A stretch of DNA of 64,000 nucleotides from Leucaena leucocephala (GCA_037074615.1 CM073536.1:2175001-2239000); one strand, 5' to 3'; shown: positions 1-11,014, counted from the stretch's first letter. A program made the numbers and translations. The notes: generated from the letters alone by a model not told the origin.

Positions 1-291
1 AAGAAAACTTCATTTTCTCAGCACAGGCACGAAGAGTCAAAAAATAAGAAAGACACGAGCGACTAAAATGAAAAAGTCCTAGGAAATCTACAGTCCTTAA
101 AAAGGTCCAAATTCCAATCAGAAAGAAGAAAGCAAATCCCCAAAGCCCACATCAACTAGTGACCCTCACGACCAAATAGCCAATAAAACATATCCGAATA
201 CCCAAGACCGCCCCGAGAGGACACGCACCAGATCCCACAAAACAATAATCAAATTCAAAATCCCTGTTGAGTATGCCAAAAAGTCCCTCAC
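1..291 (-). other. intron 1 (partial) of the KAB1-type gene
   Basis: This stretch follows the GTGAGG donor of the first coding exon of the aldo-keto reductase gene and has no reading frame resembling that family. I read it as the 5' part of intron 1. The remaining exons lie left of the window. Confidence 0.6.
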
Positions 292-861
292 CTTGTGCCT
301 AGACAGTAAGTTGTACTCTGGCTGCTCCACAATTGGTCCAACCAAATCCAATCTCTCAGCAATTCCCCAGGCCTCCGTGATCTGCTGCGCCGACCACTCA
401 CTAGTCCCCCAATAAAAAGCCCATCCCTTATCGATCACATGGTTCATAGCCCTAACCGTCTCCTCGATCGGCGTTGACGAGTCAGGCCTGTGGCAATAAA
501 TCACATCCACATACTCCATATCGAGGCGCTTCAGGGACGCCTTGGTACCTTCGAAGATGTGCTTGCGAGATAAACCCTTATCGTTAGGACCCTGCCCTCC
601 CCAGAAGATCTTGGTGGAGACGACGATGTCAGACCTCTTCCACCCTAGTTCGCGAATAGCCTGACCCATGATCTCCTCGGCTCTGCCATTGGCGTAGACC
701 TCCGCATTGTCGAAGAAGTTGACGCCATTGTCGCGGCAACATTGGAGCAGAGACTTGGCCTCCTTCACATCGAGCTGATTACCGAAGCTGACCCATGCTC
801 CGTATGAGAGCTGGCTCACCTTCAAACCCGATCGACCCAAGTTCTTGTACGGCATGGGCAT
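292..861 (-). CDS. KAB1: Voltage-gated K+ channel beta subunit / aldo-keto reductase, exon 1 (partial gene)
   Basis: This exon encodes the first 190 residues of a plant Kv-beta-type aldo-keto reductase. The family binds NADPH, has a TIM-barrel fold and associates with Shaker-type potassium channels. Visible features are the N-terminal YKNLGRSGLKVS strand, NFFDNAEVYANG with the AKR Asp and Tyr (about D51 and Y56), STKIFWGG with the Lys (about K84) and the YCHRPD segment (about H124). The chosen start is the ATG at 859-861, giving MPMPYKNLG as in relatives; an open frame upstream runs into the promoter and has no family similarity. The exon ends at an AAG|GTGAGG donor after RHK, a conserved position. 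The remaining 140 or so residues of a normal protein of about 328 residues are outside the window, so intactness cannot be judged. The assignment to KAB1 rests on remembered family sequence and is strong. Confidence 0.9.
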
Positions 862-970
862 AGCTACTTGGTAGTGAAGTGACCCACAAAGTTGAAGAGA
901 GAAAGAGAGAGAGAACAGGATCTCCCAGAAGTAGCAGGAGTGGTCTGGAACTCTTGAGGAAGAACCGAGG

Positions 971-978
971 TTTATAAA
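971..978 (-). promoter_or_regulatory. TATA box of the KAB1-type gene
   Basis: TTTATAAA on the minus strand lies about 110 bp before the KAB1 start codon. This predicts a 5' leader of roughly 80 nt that includes a GA-rich run at 890-912. Confidence 0.5.
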
Positions 979-1200
979 GAAGAGAGGAGGAAAGGTAGGA
1001 CATGGTAAAGTGCGGGGAGGTGTGTGGCATGGGGCTGATGAGTTGTTGACACGTGGAAATGAATTTACTGAAATGGTCAGGAAGTCAATTGAAATGCCTA
1101 ATTTGTCCCTGTGAAGTGTGAACTTGTAAATCGTCGATTCTTTTTGTTGAACGGGATTTCTCATTTTTCCCAAAAATAAAAAATGTGCTAGCATGCCTTT

Positions 1201-2779
1201 GAAGCAGTCGAGAAGATGACTACATTGGGCATTATTTATTTATGGAATTAGTTCTATATTTAAAAACCGGGAACAATTCTATCGTTTCCTAAAATACTTG
1301 ACAAGTAAGAATTATATCGTGCTGTAAATATTAGCTTTATCATCATGAAACCTTCTCAAAATTCAAATAACCTAATTCTAATTTTCATGAATTATATGTT
1401 ATTTTGTTTTCCTAATTCTATTCATAAATCTGAGCAAGTATAACAACATTCGTATGCATCAAATACGTAAATGATTATTTAATTTTGGAAAATGTAAGTA
1501 TGGGGTCAATGTAATCCATGTGTTAGTATACTTCCCAGAGTTAAAACTATTTATTTAAATGCACAAAGATTCAAAGTTTTGGAAATATATCTGAATAAAT
1601 AAGAAGGCTCCACGGGGCCACTCCCATTTACCCTTTCTAAAATTTTCTCATGTTCCTATCAAGTTGTTTATATTTCCATTAGTATTATAAGATATATTTC
1701 TATTAAATTTAATTTTAAATATAATATTTTAATCAATTTTATTTATGAAATTTATAATTTTTTTTGCACATGTTAAAGATTCTCTCATTAAAGATAATCC
1801 CTGAGCATATAATTGAAAATGATATATTAAGAAAACTAGCGTACATTTATTATAAATAATTAATTTAATTAATTTTTTTAATATTCATAAATTAGTTATC
1901 TAATTCTTATATTAAAAATAAAAAAAAATATTAAAACTTGTTAAATAGCTTATTAGTGTTAAAAACCAATAAAACAAAATAATATTTTTATCGTGAAATT
2001 GAAATAGTTTATTAAAACAATGTAAAATACAGATAACACCCTGTATGTCCTTTTCATTTGTGACAATCCCACTTTTATTCATCATACTCAGCACACCAAC
2101 CCTTGTCTTCTTGGCCCCTTTTTGCTGTGCTCTTATGTTACTTCATTTGCACTGCATCTCCCTCACACACACACACACACCAAATCTCACAAACTACACT
2201 CACATTCTTCCGAGGTTTTAAAACAACCATTCCTTTACATTCATTTCTTAAGAATATGAAAGCCACACCCTTCTAAAATATATGAAATTTCTGACACAGG
2301 CAAACAACATAAAAGCATCTTCTAGAGGGAAATGCATTATGCATATCTTAGCATTGTTGAAGACTAAGTGGTCAGGCCTCTGAGTTTGATGATCACTTTG
2401 ATTTTATGTACAGATCAGTTGATCCCTGTATGTAAGGAAAATTGGGAATAATAATATCTCTTAACGATAAAAGCGAAGTAAAATAATACTATATCAATTC
2501 CTTAATATAAGATTCAGTTGATTAATTCTAGAAGATTAAGAAAATTAACTAAATTACTTTAAAGTATTTATCTTTATCATTTTTTTTTAAACTAATTTAC
2601 CTAACTTATAAATTGATATATAATCTAATGGTATTTAACATATGCTATAATTAAGTCATTTATTTAGCTTATTTAACTTCTTCAAGTTAGTCAACTGAGT
2701 CTATGGAATATCAGATATTGGAACAAGAAAGAATTACGCTCACCACCAGCTGGGGGCAAACTTTGCAGCACCTATTTCC
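1201..2779. other. AT-rich intergenic region
   Basis: I see no supported gene here. The region holds poly-A/T runs, a (CA)n tract near 2164-2180, and around 2460-2700 an AT-rich block resembling the 'gttgactaattta...tataatatgaat' repeat seen at 15.0-15.5, 38.1-38.3 and 63.6-63.8 kb. The short open frames have no recognisable family features. Confidence 0.5.
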
Positions 2780-3200
2780 ACTCCAACTTCAGATCAAGAG
2801 AAAAGAAGCCAATCAGATACAGAAACAGAGACAGTTTTCTGTAAGATAATTAAACAGATTTTTCCATATATTTAAGTTGTAAGATATGAAAAATTACCAC
2901 ATAAGCAAACACACGGACAATTCAACTTTAAAATGTACCGTTGACATCTAATTTACCTGAGAAGGTATAGTACAAAGAAACCACCAAAGAACTGTGATAA
3001 GAAAGAGAAACCCTGGGAGATCAACAAATTCAAAATCATGGATTAGAATGATTCTGTATCGCAGAAGTGGGGCTGTAAAGTGAAGAAGCTGACACAATGA
3101 GCTTACATGAGAAAGGCTTCTGGAAGCAGCAGAGGAAGTGGAAGAGAAAGACGAAGGAGGAAGAGATTGCTGTAACTGTGGTAGGGATAAAAGAAGCATG
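2780..3200 (-). other. Possible small spliced transcription unit (unrecognised)
   Basis: The minus strand has an ATG-initiated frame at 3199 encoding about 81 residues. It has a Ser-rich N-terminal half and a hydrophobic segment near its end (LPGFLFLITVLWWFL). The frame runs into a good donor (CAG|GTAAAT near 2955), and a good acceptor (TCTTACAG) follows near 2838. Joining the two in phase would add about 14 residues ending WLLFS before a stop. Other splice-like signals lie inside the first exon (CTTTACAG, CTCCCAG), so the unit may be non-coding or structured differently. I do not recognise the protein. The call rests only on splice-signal quality. Confidence 0.2.
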
Positions 3201-3453
3201 AGTCAGTGAAGAAACTGAATATTTCATGATGTCCAACGAAAATTTCATGTCAAGCAAAGATAAAAAAGATACCAAGTTGAAATGGAGAAGGAAAAAAATA
3301 AAGAATTTTTATAATCCGTAAAATAGCAGGTTGAGATCTTTTAATACTCTTCTGGTCCTTATTATATGACTTAATTAGATAGTTGATCATAGTCATAATT
3401 ATAATACTTATTTCCTATATTTATAAGTTTTCCCTAAATTAATCCTATTGATA

Positions 3454-3589
3454 CTCCCTCAACAATAATCAAATAAGGGAGGGAGGGAGTTAAGGAAGAT
3501 AATTAAGATGTTTTAGAAAAAATATATTATATTAACTAATTTAACTAATTTTCTTAATCTAATCAAATTAGTTAAATAGATCGGAGGAG
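3454..3589. mobile_element. Stowaway-like MITE, 136 bp
   Basis: The element begins CTCCCTC and ends GGAGGAG as an imperfect terminal inverted repeat, and both ends are bordered by the dinucleotide TA. TA target sites and CTCCCTC termini are the hallmark of Stowaway (Tc1/mariner-type) MITEs. A related but decayed sequence starts near 17700. Confidence 0.6.
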
Positions 3590-3839
3590 TATCTTTAAAA
3601 AGGAGAGTATAACTGATACCAAAACTAGCTAATGTAAGTCTCGCATGCAATAAAAATGACCAATTGGACCCGTTTTCATAAATAATTCAAAGCGCTTATT
3701 GGTTATATTCGCCCAAGGTATTTCCCATAAATCGTTATATGCTAATTGAGATTGGCATGGAAAAGGGATAAAGCAATGCAAAAAAAAAAAAAAAAAACTC
3801 AAGATTTCATAAGCAGAAAAAAATAACTTCAGTATGGAA

Positions 3840-6551
3840 CTAAGTAACCACTTTTGAGTCTTTTAAGCACTTCTCAGGCTGCCGCACAATGAATATCTGC
3901 TCCCCGACAGCATTTCCCCCATAAGTATCTTGATTTCGATTCCAAGTCCACAAGGCATACGTAGAGTTCATAACCTGCATTATCATAGAAAGATAGTTTT
4001 GTTAAAGAAAGACATTGCAAAACCTGACATGAAAAACAAGGGACCACCTTGAACGCAATAAACCTACTGCAAGAGAGAAGTGTATAATAAGACGATGGAT
4101 TTGGCTCTCTCATAGGAGGGGATAGTAATTTACCCATGAAAAACAAAATCATAATCTGAAGAAAATACCTCAAGTATCCCATGTCCAAAGCTGCTTTCTC
4201 TAAATGCACTCCAATCAGGTTGTTTGTTCCAACAGAAGCTGCCTTTGGCAGGACCAAAAGAAAAATTTAAATGGCAAACTCCTCCAAATTCTGGTTTGTT
4301 GTCTTCAGGGGAAGGACACTTCCCAGGGTCATCTGCATGATCAACATCTACTTTCTCAATATTTCCACCGTCTCCAACAGTAATGTAAACAGGTCCACAT
4401 GGATCCAATGTATAATTATAAACTCTATTCATCCGCTCATAAGCATGCACCTGCAAGATGGAATGTGACAACAACAACATGTAAACAATAAAGTAATCTG
4501 CACCAGACTAAGTGTAACAAAGAAAACTCCATTCAAACATCAATTTTGTCAAGGGAACACAATTTATGCTCATAAGTTCATCAAAACCGTGCATTTCCAA
4601 AGTTCTTAAAGGCTGGAATAATAACAAGTGCCTTATCTATAAAATGAAGTTTTGACCTAGAATCTCAGTCTCTAACCAAATAAGCAAAAATGAATGGTAG
4701 AAGTAAAGTAATTTTAATAACTTACATGGCCGGAAAAAACAATATCAACACTGTATTGATAGAGAAGTGTTTCCATTTCCAACCTCATGCACTCAAATTC
4801 TTGATAGTGTGAAGCATAGCTGTTATACCAAGGAGAATGCCATGCAGCTACCAGCCAAGGGGTTACACTACGATCAATGCTCTTCAGATCCTGCTTCAGC
4901 CAAGCATACTGTGCTCCTGAAATGAAGATCCAGTAAAATGCATCTAGCAGTAAGTTGCAACCATCTAAAGTTTATATTTACTGGTTTAAACAAGGTAAAG
5001 GAACCTATCAGGTACCAGTACTGTTGTAGTCAACATATGCTCCCAACATGATAAAGTGGATACCCCCAGCGTCGAAAGAGTAGTAAAAGTTACTCTTCGA
5101 GCCACTTTCTTCAGCAGGAACTGCAAATCTTGACAGATAAGATTTGAATGTGATCCCATCAACTTGAGGTTCAATCTCATGGTTCCCTTCAATAACCATC
5201 ATAGGAATTTTAGAGGTCAATGGCTGCATAAACCTGGGATTTCAACATTAAGTCAATCATAATAATAACATTTTTCTCTGGTAATCATACGGAGAAAAAG
5301 CAATGGTCGATGCAGAATACGCACCGTTACAGCAAATTAATTTTCAGTACATTTTAGAACAGTTAAGTGCTTCCTCAATGGAAGGCCTTCTCCTTCACAA
5401 AAAGTTAGAAATATGAACGCCTATCTAGCTAAGGCTCAAGAGAGAAGAGTGAAAGTCTTAGGTCACAGTTCAGACACGTAGTATTCATATGTTGAGGTCA
5501 TAAATACATTAGTCTTCTCAAGAGTAACACATGAGCTTTTAAAATATATTACCTTCCCCACCCATCCCACCGGGGCTGATATGTTTCTCTTATAGGTGCA
5601 TCTGGAAATGCACATGAATAACATGAAGCTCCTTTCCCACCTGTGGTAAGGTACTGATTTGCATATGTTAAGTCTCCAACCATTAAAATCATTGAAGGAT
5701 CATTGTAAGATAGATGATCAATAGTTGTGGAGGAATTGCTTGTCAGACCCAAATCTCCAATAACTGCTATTCGGCGGGGATAACTGTTTGGGGCCGGGGC
5801 AGGAAAAGTCTCAAAAGTATGTTCCTCACTCATAGCTGGAAGAGAAATATCACCACATTTGTAATAATATTTAGTTCCAGGTTCAAGACCTACAGCAAGA
5901 AAGAGACATCTATGAAATTTTTTTATTCATGGGTGAGGAATTTAAATTATAACATTCTGTTTACTTGACAGCTGAAACCATGGATTTGCTATACCATCAA
6001 CTTTCACGTGGTGAATAATGCCCGAAGTGTAATTCCATAGGCCCTCAAAGGGATATAACTGACTGTAAACTAGAGAATTTCCTCTCTTAACGCTGCTATA
6101 CTTCCCACTTTCTTTCCCGTACCACACCTCGCTTCCAACCGATGAAGGATCAAGAGGGGTCACATTAAGACCAATTTGGGCATCCCCTGATCCAATAAGG
6201 GAAACAAAATTCAATGACAATTCCGACCTTTAGAACAACGGACACAGCAGAAATGAATAGGAAAAATTATGGATTGCAGATATAAATACCGGTAACCCAG
6301 GAAATCCACATTGCAGTGGGAGAAGAAATCGCTAGAGCAATCTGTTCCGGCAAATTTGAGGTCACATTCTTCTTGAGCCTTGGATTAGTCATGGGCAAGT
6401 CATCGCTGCCCCGACGCAGCGACGGGTCGAAACGGCGGGTCACTGGCTTAAATGGGCCATCCAGAGTAGTGGGTATGGGTTGTTCGGTCACTCCGATCTT
6501 CGCTATGGCCAGAATAACGGCCAGCAATATCCAAAAGGCGTGGACATTCAT
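3840..6551 (-). CDS. PAP15: Purple acid phosphatase, PAP15 type
   Basis: A secreted dinuclear-metal phosphomonoesterase; Arabidopsis PAP15 hydrolyses phytate and other phosphate esters. Seven exons: 6290-6551, 5995-6186, 5553-5889, 5016-5233, 4726-4916, 4169-4450 and 3840-3974. They sum to 1617 nt, giving 538 residues, normal for the high-molecular-weight plant PAPs. All splice sites are GT-AG and the phases match. A signal peptide covers about residues 1-22. The N-terminal fibronectin-like domain carries SLVYSQLYPFEGLWNYTSGIIHHV. All five metal motifs are present: GDLG (196-199), GDLTY (223-227), GNHE (280-283), VAAWH (359-363) and GHVH (399-402). The last exon adds ALWTWNRNQD and the terminal RQPEKC segment. 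Nothing is missing, so the gene should be functional. It points away from the dioxygenase gene, separated by SINE copies. The PAP15 label rests on remembered sequence similarity, and PAP23 is the closest alternative. Confidence 0.93.
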
Positions 6552-6672
6552 TGGGTTCTCAGCTGATAGAAAGCAGCTCTGTTTCTATGGTGGGAAGGAT
6601 CCTTGAAGTTTAAGAAGCTGGATAATACATTAGACAATTGCAACTGAAGTTAGAATAATTTAAGTAAGTAGT

Positions 6673-6686
6673 ATTATTAATATATA
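6673..6686 (-). promoter_or_regulatory. Probable TATA box of the PAP15-type gene
   Basis: CTATATATTAA on the minus strand lies about 125 bp before the phosphatase start codon, which is a plausible core promoter spacing. No other TATA-like site stands out nearby. Confidence 0.4.
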
Positions 6687-6984
6687 GGGATTTGAATCTA
6701 AGCATATCCGTAACGACCAAAGGAATATGCGACAAGGTTCGGAACTTCGGATTTACCAGTGCCGCCAGGAAAATTGTTTGATCAGATTTCGCAGTCAAGA
6801 CAGTAGACAGTAGACGTGGAGTGAAAGTTTCTTCTTTAACGTTCAAAAAAAAAATGGAGAGGAACACAGGTTTCGCCTGGAGCTTTGTCAGCTTCTTACG
6901 TAAGGATTCGAAACATGGTACGCAAGTTTTTATACATGCATGGCTATTGGCTAATAATGAATGGTGTAGATTTTGTGGGCATAT

Positions 6985-7254
6985 TTTTTTTTTTTACAAA
7001 AAGATTGAGCTCACTTATGATCTAAAGGCAGGGTAAAATCTCTCTTCGTGATATTAATATCGGGCAGGGCGAGCCGTCTATTACCCTCAGGCGTAAACTT
7101 AGGCACTCAAGAGATAGGATGTATTCCCAAACGTCACAACTGAAATCACAATAAAATAATATTTTTTAAAATTTAAATATATTTTAAATAATCGCATATC
7201 TTACTTTTTCGATAGTTGAATCGCTGAGGAACAATAGGTGATTTTAAAGGATCC
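6985..7254 (-). mobile_element. SINE family B, full-length but decayed copy
   Basis: A 270-bp insertion flanked by a perfect 12-bp target-site duplication (TTGTGGGCATAT at 6973-6984 and 7255-7266). Read on the minus strand it ends in an A-rich tail (a T run on the plus strand at about 6985-6998). It aligns along its length with the family B element at 10543-11014, including the GGGTAATAGACG-like block and the GCCCTGCCCGA block. Most differences are C-to-T or G-to-A transitions, as expected from deamination of methylated cytosines in an old, silenced copy. Confidence 0.75.
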
Positions 7255-7357
7255 TTGTGGGCATATCAAATTGAAAATCATAGTCCTGTTGGTTATGGGC
7301 TTATGGCTTGGACTCTCTGATGTGTGGGAACTGTTGATAACAATTTAGACCCCATTT

Positions 7358-7541
7358 TACAATAGACGCGATGTTTAAGAAGGTATCTTAATTTTTAGGT
7401 GTTTATATTTATGTTTAAGAATAATAGACGGCTCGCCTTACCCGATATTAGTATCGCTTAGGAAGAAAGAAAATTTTGTCCTGCCCTTAAATGAAGAGTG
7501 AACCCAACATTTTTCTAAAAAAATTTATACAAAAAAAAAAA
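7358..7541 (+). mobile_element. SINE family B, 5'-truncated copy
   Basis: A 184-bp insertion flanked by a 12-bp target-site duplication (TAGACCCCATTT at 7346-7357 and 7542-7553) and ending in an A run. It contains the 3' two-thirds of family B (AATAGACGGCTCGCC, TTTTGTCCTGCCCTT) without the tRNA-like head. That fits incomplete reverse transcription. Confidence 0.75.
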
Positions 7542-7553
7542 TAGACCCCATTT

Positions 7554-8391
7554 CAAAATTGGTTGCTTTTTTCATATCCAAGTCAAATAATTCTTGTATA
7601 AAAAGAGGTCAAATAATTTGGAAACATTCTCACTATTCATTCACTAATTTGCTTATATGAGTTGATGATGACAATTTTCAATAGGATGATTTATTAATAT
7701 CCATTTAAAAATTTTAAAATAAATATTAGAAGTTATTTAGCTCAAACTTTAATTTACTTGTTTAATTTCAACAGTTCCTTCTAAAATAATCTCACTTCAC
7801 TTTTTTTTTTCTTTAATATTTAGCTCTAATATATATATTTAGGACTTTGAAATATTGTCTACAAAATGGAAAGATGAAAGAGCTTAGTTTTTCTAAACCT
7901 AAAGTCTTCTAATCAATACAGTCGAAGAACTTAGTTTTTCTAAACCTAAAGTCTTCTAATCAATACAGTCGAAGAATATTAATTTTATATTATTGTAAAT
8001 TTTAAGTTGTTTTTATAGTTTTGGTTTTATAAATAAAAGTAGATGTATTAATCATGTCTGTTGGTAACTAAATAAAAGTTTTTCAATTTTCATATCCTTT
8101 TAATTTTAGTTTAATATGACATATAAAATTATTTAATTTCATAATTAAAATTGATGCATGATATCATATCACTGTTTGAAGATACATGCATGTGAACTAT
8201 GGCCAAGAAATAAAGACACTTTTTGATTCATATATATTATTGTTTAATAATTTTCTGGATTTTAAATATGACACAATTGTACGAATTCCAAGTTTGCTCT
8301 AATTAAGTTTATAGAATATTAGTAAAAGAAGGAGGATAAGGCGGCAAGGTTGGAAAATAGTCGCAAATGCCAAAGAATCATATGCTATGTT
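7554..8391. other. AT-rich spacer upstream of the dioxygenase gene
   Basis: No gene is supported here. It includes the 47-bp tandem duplication listed separately and otherwise low-complexity AT-rich sequence. Confidence 0.4.
7883..7976. repeat. 47-bp tandem duplication
   Basis: The segment beginning CTTAGTTTTTCTAAACC occurs twice in direct succession with a period of 47 bp and no mismatch that I can see. This suggests a recent duplication. Confidence 0.8.
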
Positions 8392-8417
8392 TGTCGTAAG
8401 GGATGACGTCTTCGTCA
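8392..8417 (+). promoter_or_regulatory. as-1-like bZIP (TGA factor) element
   Basis: TGTCGTAAGGGATGACG at 8392-8408 matches the plant as-1 layout of two TGACG-type half sites separated by TAAGGGA, with one half site altered (TGTCG). An additional reversed site (CGTCA) follows at 8413-8417, and the second site extends to TGACGTC. as-1 elements bind TGA-class bZIP factors and mediate salicylate, auxin and xenobiotic responses. It lies about 330 bp before the dioxygenase start codon, in the same orientation. Confidence 0.55.
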
Positions 8418-8741
8418 CCATGCACTCCTCCTTACATGTAAAAGGTCTAATTTTATTATGAAAATTTTTGTATATGAATTATGAGTATTTAGAAAAAAAC
8501 TTTTATCAATATCACCTCAAAAATGTGCTCTTTTTCAACGCTCCTTGAATGATATTAGTCTATAGAAAATACTGAAAGATCAATAAAGGAAATTCGCTAA
8601 AGACAGTGTTCCTAGTGGACATGATAATTTTGTACTTTAGCTTTAAGTACTTCACTCTACAAATACCCATACCCTTCCCCTTGAGCTACTACACCAACAT
8701 CAAATTCTTGAATCATCTGTTCTTGTTCTTGTCTTGTCCTT

Positions 8742-10233
8742 ATGGCTTCCGCTGATCCTGTTGTGAACTTGCCATCTATCAGGGCCACTGATATTTGCAG
8801 CATCAAGGCTCTTTCTGATTCAGCTAATAAACTCTCAGCCATCCCTTCAACTTACAACTCCCTCACAGATCCTCTTGAGAGACAAGTGGCTGATGAGCTC
8901 ACTGCCCAAATCCCTGCCATTGATTTGTCCCTCCTCTTCTCGGACGACCCTCAACTTCATGCCAAAGCTGTCCAGCACCTTGCCAACGCCTGTGAGGAAT
9001 GGGGCTTCTTCATTGTACTTTCAATTCCCAAAGCTTGTTTGCTTCTATTGATTATTACTTCATATCAGCGTCTATATACCACAAGAGTGAAATGATTTTC
9101 CTGGTTCTCTTCATATATCTGGCAGGTTATCAACCATGGCATACCAGAGAGCCTAATAGATGATGTGATAAGTATGTCACAGAAATTCCATAACTTGTCT
9201 GATGAGGAGAAGGCTGAGTTTGGTGACAAGGGGGTGTCAACTCCCATCAGGTGTGGGACCAGCTTCAACCCCAAATCCGAGGATGTTCACTATTGGAGAG
9301 ACTATCTCAAGGTCATCACACACCCACACTGGGCCTTCCCCCACAAGCCTCAAGGCTTCCAGTATGTAGAAAACCACAAATTCACGTTCCACAAGAAAAA
9401 TGAGATCAAATCAGATTCTGACATATTAATTGGATTATGTTTTCTTGCTGCTCAGTGATGTGGCGAAGGAGTACTGCAGAGAGACCAGGAAGGTGGCAAG
9501 GAAGCTGCTAGAAGGGATATCAGAGAGCTTGGATTTGGAACCGCATGCCTTAGCTGAGGCCACTGGTTTTGACACAGGTCTTCAAGTGTTCATTGCGAAC
9601 CTATACCCACCTTGCCCTCAACCCGAACTGGCTCTGGGCATGCCCCCTCACTCAGATCATGGCTTCTTGGCCCTTCTCATCCAGAATGAAATCGGTGGCC
9701 TTCAGATCAGTCACAAGGGCAAGTGGGTCAATGTCAAACCCCTCCCCAACTCCATTCTTGTCAACACTGGAGATCAACTTGAGGTCAACCCCATCTTCTC
9801 ACCCAAGCCATTTGCTACGTACACAAACTCTTCATTTTTCTTATAATAAAAAAAATTCTAAAAATGGATTTTCTTTGGTTAACTCGATGACAAACAGACA
9901 ATATTTCTCAAGAAACATGTTCACAAATAATTGGTGTGCAGACAATTTAGTGAATAGTTTAGTCTTTGTGGGTGTCATTAGGTGGCAAGTAACGGGAGGT
10001 ACAGGAGCGTCTTACACAGAGCTGTCGTGAACAACAAGGAGACGAGGATATCTGTGGTGACTGTAAATGGACCAGATCTGGAGAAGGTGGTGAGGCCAAT
10101 GCCAGAGTTGATAAAGACAGAAGAAGCAGTGTTCAGAGGGATGAAGTTCAAGGAGTACTATGAGCTTCAGCAGAAGAACAGGCTCGATGGCAAAACTTGC
10201 ATGGATCGCATTCGCATCAAGCCAAGGGAGTGA
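8742..10233 (+). CDS. 2-oxoglutarate/Fe(II)-dependent dioxygenase (2-ODD 19-like)
   Basis: A soluble plant DOXC-class dioxygenase that oxidises a small molecule using Fe(II) and 2-oxoglutarate; the substrate is not predictable from sequence. Four exons: 8742-9014, 9126-9361, 9456-9783 and 9982-10233, totalling 1089 nt and 362 residues, normal for the class. The DIOX_N domain covers about residues 57-165 (IPAIDLSLL, ACEEWGFFIVINHGIP). In the catalytic core the iron ligands are H235 and D237 (PPHSDHG) and H291 (SVLHRAV), and the 2-oxoglutarate clamp is R301 with S303 (TRIS). The family-typical IRCGTSFNP and YWRDYLKV are present. The exon 2/3 phase requires the donor at CA|GTATGT, giving GFHDVAKEY. 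The exon 3 donor (GAG|GTCAAC) is weak but keeps the frame. The as-1-like element upstream suggests salicylate or xenobiotic induction, which is inference. DMR6/DLO proteins are more distant relatives. Confidence 0.9.
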
Positions 10234-10542
10234 GTGATGTTATAAATTTAAGAGATCACAAATTACGAATAATAATGCAAAGACTCACGTCCTAGTTCTT
10301 ACTAATTTCGAATTATCAGAAGAGATCACATTTTTCTGTTTCTGTGAACAAAGAGTCTATTCCATCACTCTGAGGTACAGAAAGAGAGAGATTTTTTGGG
10401 CTAATAATGACAAGGCCCAGATGAGGAAAAGGAGAGAAGCCCATTTATGGTATTCTGCTATTTGGGTTTTTGGTGGAAGGAGGACATAGGAACTAAACCT
10501 TGAAAAGAAAATGGCTAAGTTAAACCATAATAGAAGGCACCA
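10234..10542. other. 3' flank of the dioxygenase gene
   Basis: No further gene is seen. This spacer holds the 3' untranslated region of the dioxygenase and ends in the outer target-site duplication of the SINE at 10543. Confidence 0.4.
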
Positions 10543-11014
10543 GTAACCCATCGTACGTGAGTTTAACTGACGAATGGGGTTGGTCTGAGTGATAAGCGGT
10601 TCGATATCGCTTAAACGAGGTCTCGAGTTTGAGCCTTGGCGTACGCAGAAAATCCCCGTTGGGAGACTCACCCACCATAGCCAGGTGCGCGACGCGGGTC
10701 GGATCCGGATGTAGTAGGGACAAAGCTCCGGTGAACCGGGTGGATAACAAAAAAAAAATATTGGCGAATGGGTGAGACATGCGACCATTTGGAGCGTGTT
10801 CGAACCCTGGGGAGTGCCACTTTGTTGTGGTTCCATTCGCGGCGCTTGGGGAGGTATCCTAACTCCTGGGTGCCTAGGTTTACACCTGAGGGTAATAGAC
10901 GACTCGCCCTGCCCGACATTGGTATCGTTTAGAAGGAAGGGAGATTTCGTCCTGCCCTTGGATCGTGGGTAAATCCGACCCTTTTTTAAAAATTTATTTA
11001 TCAAAAGAAAAAAA
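10543..11014 (+). mobile_element. SINE family B, least decayed copy, interrupted by another SINE
   Basis: The whole unit is flanked by an 11-bp target-site duplication (AGAAGGCACCA at 10532-10542 and 11015-11025). Without the inserted SINE (10579-10760 plus one copy of its duplication) it is about 280 bp. The head shows RNA polymerase III-type promoter boxes: an A-box-like TGGCGAATGGG at 10761-10771 and a B-box-like GTGTTCGAACCC near 10798-10809. The body carries GGTAATAGACGACTCGCCC and the 3' end is A-rich. It shares its whole body with the copies at 6985-7254 and 7358-7541. I know no name for this family. Confidence 0.75.
10579..10760 (+). mobile_element. Au-like SINE (family A), nested in a family B SINE
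   Basis: A 182-bp tRNA-derived SINE flanked by an 11-bp duplication with one mismatch (TGACGAATGGG at 10568-10578, TGGCGAATGGG at 10761-10771). The tRNA-like head has GGTCTGAGTGATAAGCGG and GAGTTTGAGCC as A and B boxes. The body contains GCGCGACGCGGGTCGGATCC and ends near ACCGGGTGG followed by an A run. The body resembles the Au SINE described across angiosperms; the name is from memory. It landed exactly on the A box of the older SINE. Confidence 0.75.

Noticed and set aside
862..1194. N-terminal extension of the KAB1 open frame to 1194
   Set aside because: The extra codons cover the TATA box and leader, are Ser/Phe-rich and have no counterpart in the family. The MPMPYKNLG start fits relatives.
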